Below, one piece after another: positions 1-10,841 of a DNA stretch of 64,000 bases (positions within the stretch are counted from its first letter, which is position 1; each line of letters opens with the position of its first letter). The stretch lies in NCBI GenBank assembly GCA_025330725.1, contig JAIWND010000012.1:62001-126000 (forward strand), read 5' to 3'. The stretch is from Chlamydoabsidia padenii (taxonomy: Eukaryota > Mucoromycota > Mucoromycetes > Mucorales > Cunninghamellaceae). The notes beneath the pieces were generated by a model that was not told the origin of the DNA, made no database searches, and saw only the letters and a list, made by a program, of their open reading frames with translations. The position numbers were made by a program, and so were the translations under genes.

Positions 1-40
1 ATTCTGAGGGAGAGAAGGGGGGTGGGAAGACTGGGGGGAG

Positions 41-3000
41 CTAAGCATAAGGATTAGACGCCAAGACACGAATCAATGGTGAGGTGCGCATGACTTCAAT
101 GGTCAGAATCACCCTGATTTTATCCAAAGCTTGAATGGTTTGTGAGCATTGTTCGGGGCTGAATGAGGTACTGCTGGATAGACGGGCTTGAATGATGGAT
201 TGTCGCTTTGATGATTTTGTTGATGATATGTTGTTGGTGGTGGATTGTTGGATTGTATCAGGTAAAATGTAATCATCATCCATGTCTTCGTATTCGTCAT
301 CCGAGAGACTCCAGCGAGACTGTTGACCAGTAGAAGTATCCATTCCCTTTTTCCAAAACATGGTCAGTGCTCGACGGGAATTATCCAATTCAGATCGCCA
401 GACAGGCAAGTTGGCCAGGTGAATTCGTCTTTCCATGTTGAGTTCAGGTATCATCACATCAAAGTAGTCATCAAATACAGATATCACTTGAGCTTCACGG
501 TATACAATCTTGATATTGTTATTGTTATTGTTATTGTTGTTAGGAGGTAATGTTGCACGTTCATTGAGATGGAGAGCCATAAACAATAATCCACTTTGTT
601 CCCGAGCCACCAGAGCAGCTTCCTTTTTGACATTACAATGTTGACCTAGTTTTTGGATGGTGTCTCGGTCCAAATAAAAGTGACGATCTATGATTATAAA
701 GAAAAAGTTAATATAAAGCACGATTCAATATCTTCTTCTTTTTTAACTTACCATTGGCGAGAGCAGATTCTAGTTGACGATGGACAATGATATCAGCAAA
801 TCGACGACTGGGTGCCGTAAAGTGAGTGAAGAGAGGGATATTCAATGAGTAATGAGAGAATTTTAGAATATCAAGGACCCCGGTGCAAAAGTATTTTGGA
901 GCCTGCATGGTCTTGAGCACAAGGACAGACACGATTTTACGGACATTGTCATCTTCAATAGCCAAAATAGATCGTTCCAAAGCATTGGCGCTTGAGATAT
1001 CCAAGTGCACACCCAAATGACGAGACGCATATTGTTCCAATTCCACAATCTTACGATCCATAGGTTTAGCTTGTCGTCGCAGCAATGCCAGTTCAGGGAG
1101 ATGACTAGAGATCTTTTGTGCGACACTTTGGTTGGCCAATAAGAGGAATTCCTTGACAGTCGCCGAAGCCTTGGGTTTCTGAGCGATGTGGATCGCTGAA
1201 GGAATGGAGTGATCATTGTCAACAGGGTGGTCAAAGGTAAATGCAAGTTCTTCACGACGTTGAGACATCCCACCATCCACACCGAATCGACGTTCACGAA
1301 GTTGGGTGGCAATTTTGTAGAGTGTCTTGAGATCTGATTCGATATCTGATGACAATTGTTGATCCATTCCGTCCACCATTAGATTTCCACCTTCCACCAC
1401 CACTTTTTCCACATCTTCATAAGTCAACTTGGCACAGGATCTAAGTTACAAAAAAAAAAAAGAAGAAGAAGAAGCATGAGACAGATTGTCAAATAAAAGA
1501 AGGGATTGACTTACTTGACAATTGATTTTCCAAACCACGTATCCAACACCTTGCCTTCAGAGTCCAATTTCCATACCACAGAAAAGGCAAATCTTGTTTG
1601 ATCGGGAACCAAGTTGGTGACTTGATTGGTCAGACAAGTAGGAAGCATGGGCACCGACTTGTGGATCAGATCAACACGCACACCACGAGCACGAGCTTCT
1701 TTATCCAAAGGTGAGTTGGCCTTGATAAAGTAGGTCACATCACTGATATGCACACCAACTTCAAATGTATCATCACCAAGTTTGTGAATAGACAAAGCAT
1801 CGTCCAAGACTATACATACAGAAAAAGAGAGAGAGATTAGTCTATATTAACATGTAAAAAATCATTTCGTATTACCATCCGAGTTGGAAGGATCAATTGT
1901 AAAGACACGAGCTTCGTTGAAAGCACGTCGCTTATCATCAGGGATAGGCGAAAAGTCATACGGGATCGAGGGCAAGCATTTGTTGACTTGTTCAGAGAAT
2001 TCAGTGTGAGTCACATTGTTGTCGGCCAAAATCGCCATAGTTTGCACATCCAGTTTGAAGATATGACCCAATTCGCGTTCGAGAGTACCAAAAGGATGAA
2101 GAGAAGTGATAGGCCAGCGCTTAATAGAGCTCTATATACAAAAAAATATATATTAGTTTACTGGTGTTAAGATAGATAGATAGGTAAACTTACCACAAAG
2201 AGTCGTTCAGCATAAGATTCATTGTCTTCCACAAAGTCAGTAGGTGCTTGTTCAATAGGAATGGCAATCAAGGGTACCCGTTTATCCACAGCCTTGAACC
2301 ATACAATACGAGGAGCTTCGGTGATTTTGTTATTATCCTGGCCATTTTCTTGATTTTCCTCTTGAGCACGTTTGTTATTAGGACGACGCAAAGTCAAAGT
2401 ACCAGAGAAGACTTGATTCTGAGCACGTTCCAAGATAGCCACCACGACACCACAGTATTTCGGTTTAACGACATCGACATCTTCATCACCACCAAAGATG
2501 ATTTCATTTTCATCTTCTTCATCAGGCTGACGAGTACGAACCTGGCCACCATTACGCACCACCTTGGCTTCTTCCTTTTCCTTCTTTTCCCGCAACACCC
2601 GATCGACGTCCACCAAGCGCACCGCCACCACATCACCTTCCAATGCCCGGTTTCTGTCCCGAGACCCACACACATAGATATCGTCGTCCAATTCTTCACA
2701 CGCTACATAGGCATCACTTCGATTACGCTTGTTGACCCGTAAAGTGCCACGGACCAGTTGACGTTGTCGGAAGAGAGGTGTCAAGGCCGAGAAGGGCAAG
2801 TGAGCAATAAAGAGTTGTCGACGTTGGTGAGGATTGGCATCGTCCCGAGAGAAATTGACTCGAGTTGGCGTAAAAGGTACCAAGTTGAAGGAAGGCACCG
2901 AGAGAGACGAAGACATGGAACCAGTCAATGGAGTACTCGCATTTCCAGTAGAGTGACGATTAGAAGAAGTCGAAGTACTAGGACGCCAATCACCAATAGG

Positions 3001-3949
3001 ACCTTCATTTAGGATCATGGAAGATGTATAAGAGGCAGATCGACGGTGTTGTTTCTTTGCTTCATCCAGATTGAGAGGTTTGTTGAATTGGATACGACGA
3101 CTATTGCGGTTGCTATTGTTTCTGTTTCCATCATCTCCATTTTCATTCAAAGTAGGTAGTTGTTGTGAAGACATACGTTTTGAAGTCGAGTTGGTGGGTA
3201 CAATAGGTGAGTCTGTTGAAAGACGGTGATATTCTTCACTGTAAGGTCGATGAGAGCCAAGATGACGAAGGTTGCTATTGTCGTAGTTACGTTGATAAGT
3301 TCCCATCAATTTAGCCTCGGCTTCAGCACGTGCGGTTTCACGAGAGATTTCATCGTCTTCTTCTTGTTGTTGCTGTTGATGTTCTTTAGGTGGCACCAAG
3401 ATGGTAGAAGAGATACGTCGATTGATACTTTTACGGCGGTTGGTTTCTTCACGAGATGGCATGGTTTTCAAAGTGTTGATCATATCTTGTAAAGAGTCCA
3501 CCGTCATCGATCCACCCCGTTTCTTGTCATTCGCCCCTTCTTCAGGTAAAGTATGCAGACCAAAGTTGTTGTTATAGCTTCGTCTTGATCCATTGGCTTG
3601 AATATGACCTACATTATCCGCAGTAACAGAAGAACGAGACCTAGGTCGACGCTGTTGTTGTTGTTGTTGTTGTTGTTGTTGTGATTGTTGTTGATGAGAC
3701 AAAGTATGCCTGTCACCGAGGCCATTAAACGACCGCCTTTTATCACTTGTAGACATTAATACCTATCAAAAGCAATAAAGTCAGTATACTTTTGCTAAAG
3801 AGAGATTGCAGCCCATTAAACAAAAAAAATGATGGGAATGATGAACTTTCATCTCCACACTTCTTTTTTGTTTAATGATGACTTACCTTTCCAGGAGGAT
3901 CAAAAAGGCCTCTGGTACTTTCCGGAGCAGTCTGATGTTGATCATCCAT
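41..3949 (-). CDS. SSD1: Ssd1-like RNase II-fold RNA-binding translational repressor
   Basis: Six exons read from high to low coordinate: 3949-3887, 3762-2194, 2131-1876, 1809-1515, 1440-752, 687-41. They total 3,519 nt and encode 1,172 aa, close to yeast Ssd1. The N-terminal third is low complexity (poly-Gln, Ser/Arg/Asn-rich). It is followed by cold-shock-like segments and an RNB (Dis3/RNase II) fold, visible as MDDALSIHKLGDDTFEVGVH and the HFTAPSRRFADIIVHRQL block. In the family this protein binds mRNAs for cell-wall proteins and represses their translation, is usually catalytically inactive, and is a target of the NDR kinase Cbk1. The short first exon joins in frame and adds 21 residues before a second possible start at 3756. 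Identification is firm; start choice is moderately sure. Confidence 0.93.
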
Positions 3950-4302
3950 CGTGTGAATATAGTGTTATAAAATAAAGAAGAGAAGGAATAAATAAAATAT
4001 AATAGAAGTAAAGGAACGGAAGGGAAAGAAGAAGGTGAAAGAAAAAAAAAAACTTCCCCAGTGCTTTTTTTTTTTTCTTTGGTTCCCTTCGTGCGGCGTT
4101 TCAAATGAACCTAGGCGTGTGTAACCGTATAGGGTGCTATTCTTTAATCTCTTTGCTTTCAGTTGAGATAGCATGTCAGAAACACAGTAAATACCATATC
4201 GCTTCGACCCTTTCCTCATTAAACCTCAACGTTATATACAATTATTCTACCATGACATTTATATGGTGCATTGGTTTGTAGAAGTTTCTTCCTTTCGTCA
4301 AT

Positions 4303-4316
4303 GTCGGGTTTTAAAA
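4303..4316 (+). promoter_or_regulatory. CGGG-TTTTAAAA motif copy
   Basis: GTCGGGTTTTAAAA, a copy of the recurrent CGGGnTTTnAAA element. It lies between the divergent SSD1 gene and the spliced unit that follows on the plus strand. The promoter role is inferred from recurrence only. Confidence 0.4.
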
Positions 4317-4399
4317 TAGGAGGCCTTATCAAATGCGGGCTGGCTCAATTCAGCGCACTTTCTTTTCTTCCTTCTTCTTCACTCTTATTTTTAATTCAT

Positions 4400-5040
4400 T
4401 AAACCACGATTCACCAATCTTGTTGTTTGTCTCTTCAGAAATACTTATACTTGCACTACTCGGATAGAACTTTGGAACTCAAGGTATGTCTTGTTGGTCA
4501 AAACGTACTAATCCTTCCTTCCTCCTTCCAGAAAAATCAAAAAGCTCATTCAATATTGTCTTTTTTGAAAACTAGAGTCCAGTATCTCCCTCAACTAGAC
4601 GCTTATTATGTTTAGACAGCTCAAGAATCTGAATGGTCGATCTTATGCAAGAGGGGTGGAACAGGTAAGAAAAAGTACCTTGATTATTTATAGGTAGTAG
4701 TGAATTTCGAGGGCACCCAATGTCCTTGATCTGTGGGGGACCCATCTTCTTTGGGACATTCGTGGAAACACAGGAACCTATTATGGTGCGACCGACTATG
4801 ATTCATATGGTAAGCTGAAGAAAAAAAAAATGAATGGACAATGTTTTACTAATGAAAAAGTGGGAAACTATATAATTTTGGAATAGATTGAACACCTGTC
4901 AAAATCATCAAGATGCATTGACAACCTGACCATGGCGATCTCTACAAGTCATGAAAAACGTGTCTAGTGGATACAAAGAATGCCAAGATCTGTGTCCGTC
5001 TGTGATGAAGGTAACTTGGTATACAGAAACAAGGACGTCT
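4400..5040 (+). other. unresolved spliced transcription unit, possibly a small mitochondrial protein or decayed gene
   Basis: Splice-like signals recur in this stretch: a GTATGT donor at 4480 with a CCTTCCAG acceptor before 4532, a GTAAGA donor at about 4665, and a GTAAGC donor near 4810 with an acceptor at 4886. The ATG at 4608 opens a 19-codon start, MFRQLKNLNGRSYARG..., that resembles a mitochondrial presequence with an R-x-Y/A cleavage site. Most acceptor choices run into a stop soon after. One skipping arrangement gives 57 aa. No family is recognised. It could be a tiny mitochondrial protein, a non-coding RNA or a pseudogene. Confidence 0.3.
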
Positions 5041-5733
5041 TTGTGATACTCAATCTTTTAATCTTTTTTAGGGAATCGGTGGTTGGGGGGGGGGCTGGGT
5101 ATACTAGACATGCCAAAGACGAAAATGATACTGATGACCCATAGAATAGAATGGATTAGAATAGGACCCCCATTGTTTTTGTAGTATGGATCACTTCCCC
5201 TTTTATCTTAATAAAACCCCAATCTTCTTTAAATATGTAACATGTGTATTTAGATCTAAAAGTCTTTTTATTCTTTGGCCGATATCAAATAGACTTCCTT
5301 TGTCAAAAAGCACCCGGGCCATGAACCCCAAGTCATATAGCTCCTAATCGTAAAAAAAAAAAAAAAAAAAAAAAAAAAGACTGTACAAGTGTGTAATAAT
5401 ACAACGAGGCACATACCAAATCGAGGCATACCGGGAAGACGGAGATTATTTGAAACAACCGTCTAACCAGCGTTTTTTTTATTACAAAGCTGCCGGGGAT
5501 TAAAATATACGAGAGGGGATAAGCTATACGAAGAGGAGATATGATATAATGAATAAGATAATGATACTAATGATAATAATATAGAAGTGGGGATAAACTA
5601 TAAGTACAAACATAGACAAACTAGACTATATAAAATCTATAAACAAAAAAGACACATACACATATATAAAAAAAAGTATAAATAGACAAAGGCATAGGGC
5701 GGGGTATGAAGTACGGTGGCGATAAGCTCAGCA
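5041..5733. other. intergenic region, AT-rich
   Basis: No convincing reading frame. It holds a run of nine or more G near 5086, a long A run at about 5352-5378, and a weak CGGGG-ATTAAAA sequence near 5493. It is probably the 3' end of the preceding unit plus the 3' UTR of the minus-strand gene that follows. Confidence 0.5.
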
Positions 5734-6288
5734 TCAAGCAGCAGCCATCACCATACCATTAGGAGGAGGAGGATTGACAGTAAACTCGGCAAACCAGACA
5801 AGTGATTCCTTGGATTTCCGTGTTGTTGTTGTTATTTCAGCCGGCTTGTTTCGTTTCTTCTTCATCAGATCCAAGAGTCGCAGGAAGAAAGATTCCAATT
5901 TGTGAAAGGACGAGGTCGACGTGTTGGAGGACGAGGCAGAAGACAAATTGTTGGTGGGTCGATAGATGGGCGGAGCGCTGGCCGCTCGACGAGGAGCATA
6001 AGCATGGCTGTGATGAGTTCGGTTAGAGTGTAGACTGAGATCAGAGAAGGAACCGCCTGCTGGTGTTCTTCTTTTCTGTGGGTGATGCTGTTCGGCGGTG
6101 GGTAAAAAGTGACAGTCGTTGTGATAAGGGAAAGGTAATATCCGTGGTGATTCCATGACCACATCCCGAGAAGTACGTCTAGTGCGTCTGATGTGATTAC
6201 CCTGTTGGTTCATTTTCTTCAGATTTTCTTCAGTGAGAGGAGACATAGAGTCAAGAGAAAGAAAGAAAGAAGAGATGGGCCCTGACAT
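5734..6288 (-). CDS. Ser/Arg-rich hypothetical protein
   Basis: Single-exon frame of 184 codons from the ATG at 6288. It is basic and low complexity: an RRTRRTSRD patch near residue 35, a Ser/Asn-rich central part, a hydrophobic-basic stretch SFFLRLLDLMKKKRNK around residues 135-150, and an ordered-looking tail LVWFAEFTVNPPPP ending at MVMAAA. No domain is recognised. Length, composition and the clean start favour a real but lineage-specific protein. No intron is needed. The function is unknown. Confidence 0.6.
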   Translation of the reverse strand: MSGPISSFFLSLDSMSPLTEENLKKMNQQGNHIRRTRRTSRDVVMESPRILPFPYHNDCHFLPTAEQHHPQKRRTPAGGSFSDLSLHSNRTHHSHAYAPRRAASAPPIYRPTNNLSSASSSNTSTSSFHKLESFFLRLLDLMKKKRNKPAEITTTTRKSKESLVWFAEFTVNPPPPNGMVMAAA

Positions 6289-7016
6289 TTGGCATATTTA
6301 AAGAAAATATTTAAAGCGGCGATGGAATTAAAAAGAATGGCCCCCAGGCGTCGATCTATTAAAGTTTCTGGCGCTTAGGCCATTTTCGTTTGACACGAGG
6401 CCGAGGCTGTCATACCGGCCATGATTAAATCGATAATTATATTGGTTTTTTCTTTTTGATGACCTTTCAAAAACTGTGGTCAGATGGGATAAGAGCAGAA
6501 CCCGATCAAAGAAAAGGCAAGTCATCCCCTGATTGATCCTGGCAACAATAGATTCCCCCCCTCCCTTCTCAGTTACACATGGGAATCCCTCAAAGTAAAT
6601 AAAATGTTTTCGCGATTGATCATTGCTGTGCAAGCTTGGGAAGATCGTGGTACCAGGTAGTCGAGGGGGGGGTGAGGGCGACGGAGGTACCCGCACTAAA
6701 TCCATTCAATCCCCGCTTCTTTTTATCCGAGTCTCGAACGTAACCGAACGCCAACTCCCTCTCTTGTCAGAAAAAGATGCAAAAGGGGATCGTCTTTACT
6801 TGTTTATTTAGTTTGGCTACATTTCTTTTTTTTTTTTCTCTCTCTTTCTTAATTAACATTGAGGCGCTTTACCGGTATTACCTTGATCGGCTTTTCCGGA
6901 AAAGACAGGAATTGTCTATGGTTTCATTTCACATGGGGGATGTTTGTTAAACCATCAATCAAATTGTCATGGATTATCAATCATGCAAAATCCCATTTTG
7001 ACCACAAATGATTTCA
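6289..7016. other. intergenic, shared upstream region
   Basis: Divergent spacer between the minus-strand hypothetical gene and the plus-strand acyltransferase. A 125-codon minus-strand frame at 6328-6705 shows no family features and is probably chance. The rest is pyrimidine-rich, as is usual for fungal 5' regions. Confidence 0.5.
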
Positions 7017-7030
7017 TTTTTAAACCCCGG
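7017..7030 (-). promoter_or_regulatory. CGGG-TTTAAAA motif copy upstream of acyltransferase
   Basis: TTTTAAACCCCGG, the reverse form of the recurrent element, about 90-100 bp before the acyltransferase ATG at 7118. Inferred promoter element. Confidence 0.45.
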
Positions 7031-7117
7031 CAATTTTGGAAGGAAAAAAAAAGAGTGGGGTATCAATTTACCCTTCTCCCTCTTCCCCCTTTTTTTTCAC
7101 TCTACTTCTTTTTTATA

Positions 7118-7983
7118 ATGTCTGTGAAACGGACTTTACAGATCATTGTTAACATCCTGGTAGTTAACTTTGGCTTGTTTTATCAAACATCATGTGCTTT
7201 ATTGGGCATGATATTGTCTTTACCAGTTTACCATTATGGCTCTCGACCACTTTACCTTGGATACATCAACTACATTTTACAAATCTGGTCTGAAAGCTTG
7301 GTTGCTGTTTTCCAACTGTTTTCACCTTCAACCCTTATCTTCACCTTGGATGACACTTGCTTTCATGACAACAGCTCTTCTTCATCTCCTGCCTTTACAT
7401 TCGACGACCTGGTGAAGCGAAACAAGGACGGCCAGGTGACTCAATTGGTGTTCCCTGAAAGAGTCATTGTAACCCTTAATCATCAGGCAAGTCTAGTTAC
7501 AACACTGTATTCTTTAATAATACTAACATCTTCATATATATATATAGACTTATGCGGACTGGGCATATGCTTGGTGTGTTGCCTATTTAAACAAAGGTCA
7601 TGGTGCTGTCAAGATCATTCTTAAATCTAGTTTAAAAAAACTGCCAGTATATGGACCGTAAGTATATTTACATTCTCGTCACTGTCTATCATATTACTAA
7701 TTTCTTTCTTTCTTTTTAAAAAAATCTGTCTAGTGCAATGGACTTTGCCGAATTCATCTTTGTCAAAAGGAAACTGGCAAGTGACAAAACAATAATTGTC
7801 GACAATCTAAAGCGATCACAAAAGGACAAACGGCCGCTTTGGTTACTCGTTTACCCTGAAGGCACCAGTAAGTAAAAAGGATGATCATCACTGTTGAAGG
7901 CGGGGTACTAACCACTAGATCATCTAGTCATCTCTGAAAACACTAGGAAAAAGTCAAAAGATTATGCAGAAAAGAACGACTTG

Positions 7984-8020
<37 letters not shown>

Positions 8021-8537
8021 CTCCAACTGTGTTAAACATGCGTCTAACTCCTACTTTTTTTTTTAACTTTAGAAAGATACCCGATATACACTTTTACCTC
8101 GATCTTCGGGACTTCACCTATGTATAGAATCATTAGGTGACAGTGTAGAATGGCTTTACGATCTGACCATTGGATATTGTGGAGTCAAAATAGGCGATTA
8201 TCCCGAAAATGTGTACACCATGGGCAACATCTTCTTCTATAACAAGCAACCCAAGGAAATACATGTGCATGTTCGTCGTTTCTTGGTCAAGGACATTCCT
8301 GTGCAGGACAAGGCCGCTTTTGATCAATGGATGTATCAACGATGGGTGGAAAAGGACGACTTGATGGCTCACTTTTACAAGGAAGGACGATTCCCAGGCA
8401 CCAAGAATACGTTTGACTTTCCTCTTTGTCTGCCTGATCTATCAAGATTAATACTACCAAGTCTGCTTCTCTTGCCTTATGTGCCATTGCTTTTGGTAAC
8501 ATGGTACTTTGCAAATTGGTTTTATTCTTATCTCTAG
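7118..8537 (+). CDS. LCLAT1/Cst26-like lysophospholipid acyltransferase
   Basis: Exons 7118-7486, 7548-7657, 7734-7867, 7928-7983, 8073-8537 encode 377 aa. The glycerolipid acyltransferase blocks are present: NHQTYAD (the NHX4D catalytic box, formed across the first splice), the FVKRK substrate box, and YPEGT across the next junction. The segment after YPEGT aligns in length with human LCLAT1 (lysocardiolipin/lysophosphatidylinositol acyltransferase). Hydrophobic segments near residues 10-40 and at the C-terminus (LLLLPYVPLLLVTWYF) indicate an ER membrane protein. The first intron starts with GC, not GT. The fourth exon has two tandem acceptors (7918 and 7927), both in frame. I chose 7927 because it matches LCLAT1 spacing. 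An in-frame extension upstream of 7118 exists but MSVKRTL is the likelier start. Confidence 0.88.
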
Positions 8538-8591
8538 TATAGTACCTTATGACTCAATTAATAAATATACCATTTAAACTACTTGATCTAT

Positions 8592-8617
8592 GCTGATGTG
8601 ATGTGATGTGATGTGAT
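8592..8617 (+). repeat. GATGT pentanucleotide microsatellite
   Basis: About five tandem TGATG units in the short spacer between the acyltransferase and the siroheme gene. Confidence 0.7.
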
Positions 8618-8820
8618 GGCAGGTAGCTGGATTTGAATTTGGTTGTGATGGGAAGAGCCAATCAGCGGTCGACTATCTCTCGTGCTGATCGCGCCATTTC
8701 TCCACAGTTTAAACTTTTTCTGGTCCATTCACATTTTTTTTTTCTTTCTTCTCTCTCTCTCTCTCACATTTATCCTTACATTACAAATCTACCCCTTTTT
8801 TATACTTCGACTTACTTGTG

Positions 8821-10510
8821 ATGGCCTGTACTGCAACCACAATTAATGCCCCTAGTGTTAAAACTCCTGAAGGTGGTGCTTCCCTAATGGTGGCCTTCCA
8901 GTGTCAGCGCAAGAAAATGATAGTGGTCGGTACAAACAACATTGCTGCCAATCGTGTCCTTGCTCTTTTAGAAGCTGATGCCCTGGTCCTCCTGGTGGGT
9001 GATCTCTCTACCATGGTACCCGAATTACTCTATCGAATCCATCATAATCAAGTCCAACATTATGCAGAATGGCATGAGGACTTATTAGCTGACTGTCACT
9101 TGGTCTTTATCTGTCAGGACGGCGATGGAACACAAGTGGATAGTTGTCGGCGACATCGTGTGCCTGTAAATGTCACCGATCGAAACGACCTTTGCGACTT
9201 TTTTATGACTTCAACCTACCGTGATCAATCTTTGCAGATCGCCGTCTCTACCAATGGTCAAGCATCAAAACTATCTAATCGAATCCGGCGACATATCATT
9301 AGTGGTCTTCCTGCCAGACTCGGTCAAGCAGTCCAACGAATGGGTATCCTACGTAAACGAATTCGACAGGCGGATGGTGGTGGGGATTTGGCTACGACTC
9401 GGCGGCGGATGGCTTGGTTGGCACAGATCTCAGAGTATTGGAGTTTGGATCGGCTGGCTAAGCTCTCCGAGGCAGATATGGGTGACCTATTGGAATCTTA
9501 TCAACAACAACATGATGAAGGCTATTGCAGTACTGGATCTTTTTCACCTCAACTCACCAAGCGACAAAAGAACAATACATGTGTGGATAATGGACTAGGG
9601 GAAACAAGGGAAACGGTGGGACAAGACATAGGGACAATTACTTTGGTAGGATCAGGTCCTGGTGATCCTAACCTGTTGACTTTGGCTGCCCATCAGGCTA
9701 TCAAGGAAGCGGATCTGGTGTTGTCGGATAAAATTGTACCGGCAGAAGTGGTGGCCTTGGTGGAATGTGATCTCAAAATTGCTCGCAAATTCCCTGGTAA
9801 TGCCGATGCTGCTCAACAAGAATTCAATGAATTGGCACTGATTGCTTTACAACAAGGAAAAAAGGTCGTCCGGTTGAAACAAGGAGGTAGGATACATATA
9901 CATGAATTCGGAAAGGATAATATACTCATTTTTTTTTTTTTTGTAACTAGATCCCTTCTTATTTGGTCGTGGCGGTGAAGAAGTACTCTTCTTTAGAAAG
10001 CATGGCTATGCCACCAAAGTGATTCCCGGTATTTCCTCATCGGTGGCAGCTCCATTACTGGCTGGTATTCCTCTCACTCATCGATCTGTGGCATCGCAAT
10101 TCTTGGTAACGACTGGCACTGGACAAAACAACTCACTCGCCGCTCTTCCTGTCTTTGAACCAACACGCACCGATGTCTTTTTAATGGCCATCCATCGTCT
10201 CGATGCTCTGGTGGCGGATCTGATTGAAAAGCAACACTATCCTGCGGATATCCCTTGTGCCATTGTCGAACGGGCAAGCTGTATCGACCAAAGAGTCATC
10301 TATGGGTCTTTATCAACAATCTCAAAGGTGCTGGAAAGTGCTGGTGGTAGTCGTCCTCCGGGATTACTGATCACAGGTCATGCTATCAATGTCCTCAAAC
10401 AAGACCATCTGCTACATGAAGGGGTCATCAAAGATTTGCTAATGGATGAACATCAGCACTCACAACAATCCAACCTTCTCCAATTACATGATCCGGAAGG
10501 CGTTTATTAG
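8821..10510 (+). CDS. MET1: siroheme synthase-type uroporphyrinogen-III C-methyltransferase with N-terminal dehydrogenase-like domain
   Basis: Two exons, 8821-9886 and 9951-10510, encode 541 aa. Residues 30-180 resemble the Met8/CysG Rossmann domain (MIVVGTNNIAANRVLALLEA, then STNGQASKLSNRIRR). Residues 272-520 are the SUMT methyltransferase: GSGPGDP at 277-283, RLKQGDPFLFGRGG formed at the splice, then VIPGISSSVAAP. The enzyme methylates uroporphyrinogen III with SAM to precorrin-2, the entry to siroheme, which sulfite reductase needs. Whether the N-terminal domain still oxidises precorrin-2 or inserts iron cannot be read from sequence. The start is the ATG at 8821. The organisation matches fungal Met1 proteins with a dehydrogenase-like N-terminus. 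Confidence 0.93.
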
Positions 10511-10765
10511 AAATAGATACATAGTTTTAGTTCCTCACCCATACACCCATTTGTATAGATTATTTTATTTTACCCCTTCATGTATATACATCATATCATT
10601 ATAATAAACTCTTCTTAATCAAAAAAAAAGGAAAAGTAATTGGTCTTTGAAAGAATGATTGGTTGGGATCACTCAGGGGGGGGTAGTGAAAAACCGTAGG
10701 CACTTTTGTACCACCTTGACCCTTCCAGGAATGCGGTGTTTGAATATGTTTTCAGTCGTAGTCAC
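10511..10765. other. intergenic spacer
   Basis: 3' UTR of the siroheme gene, with AATAAA-like sequence near 10603, followed by the importin alpha promoter. No further gene seen. Confidence 0.6.
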
Positions 10766-10778
10766 TGGGATTTTAAAA
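10766..10778 (+). promoter_or_regulatory. GGGATTTTAAAA motif upstream of importin alpha
   Basis: TGGGATTTTAAAA, 64-76 bp before the start codon and in the gene's orientation. A copy of the recurrent element with T in place of the first C. Confidence 0.5.
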
Positions 10779-10841
10779 AAGGGTTGAATTTTTTCTTTCT
10801 TTTTCTCACTGCTCTTTTTCACTTTCAACTCTACATAAATC

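Noticed and set aside
6328..6705. 125-codon minus-strand open frame
   Set aside because: Composition and lack of any motif suggest chance; it covers the promoter space of two neighbouring genes.
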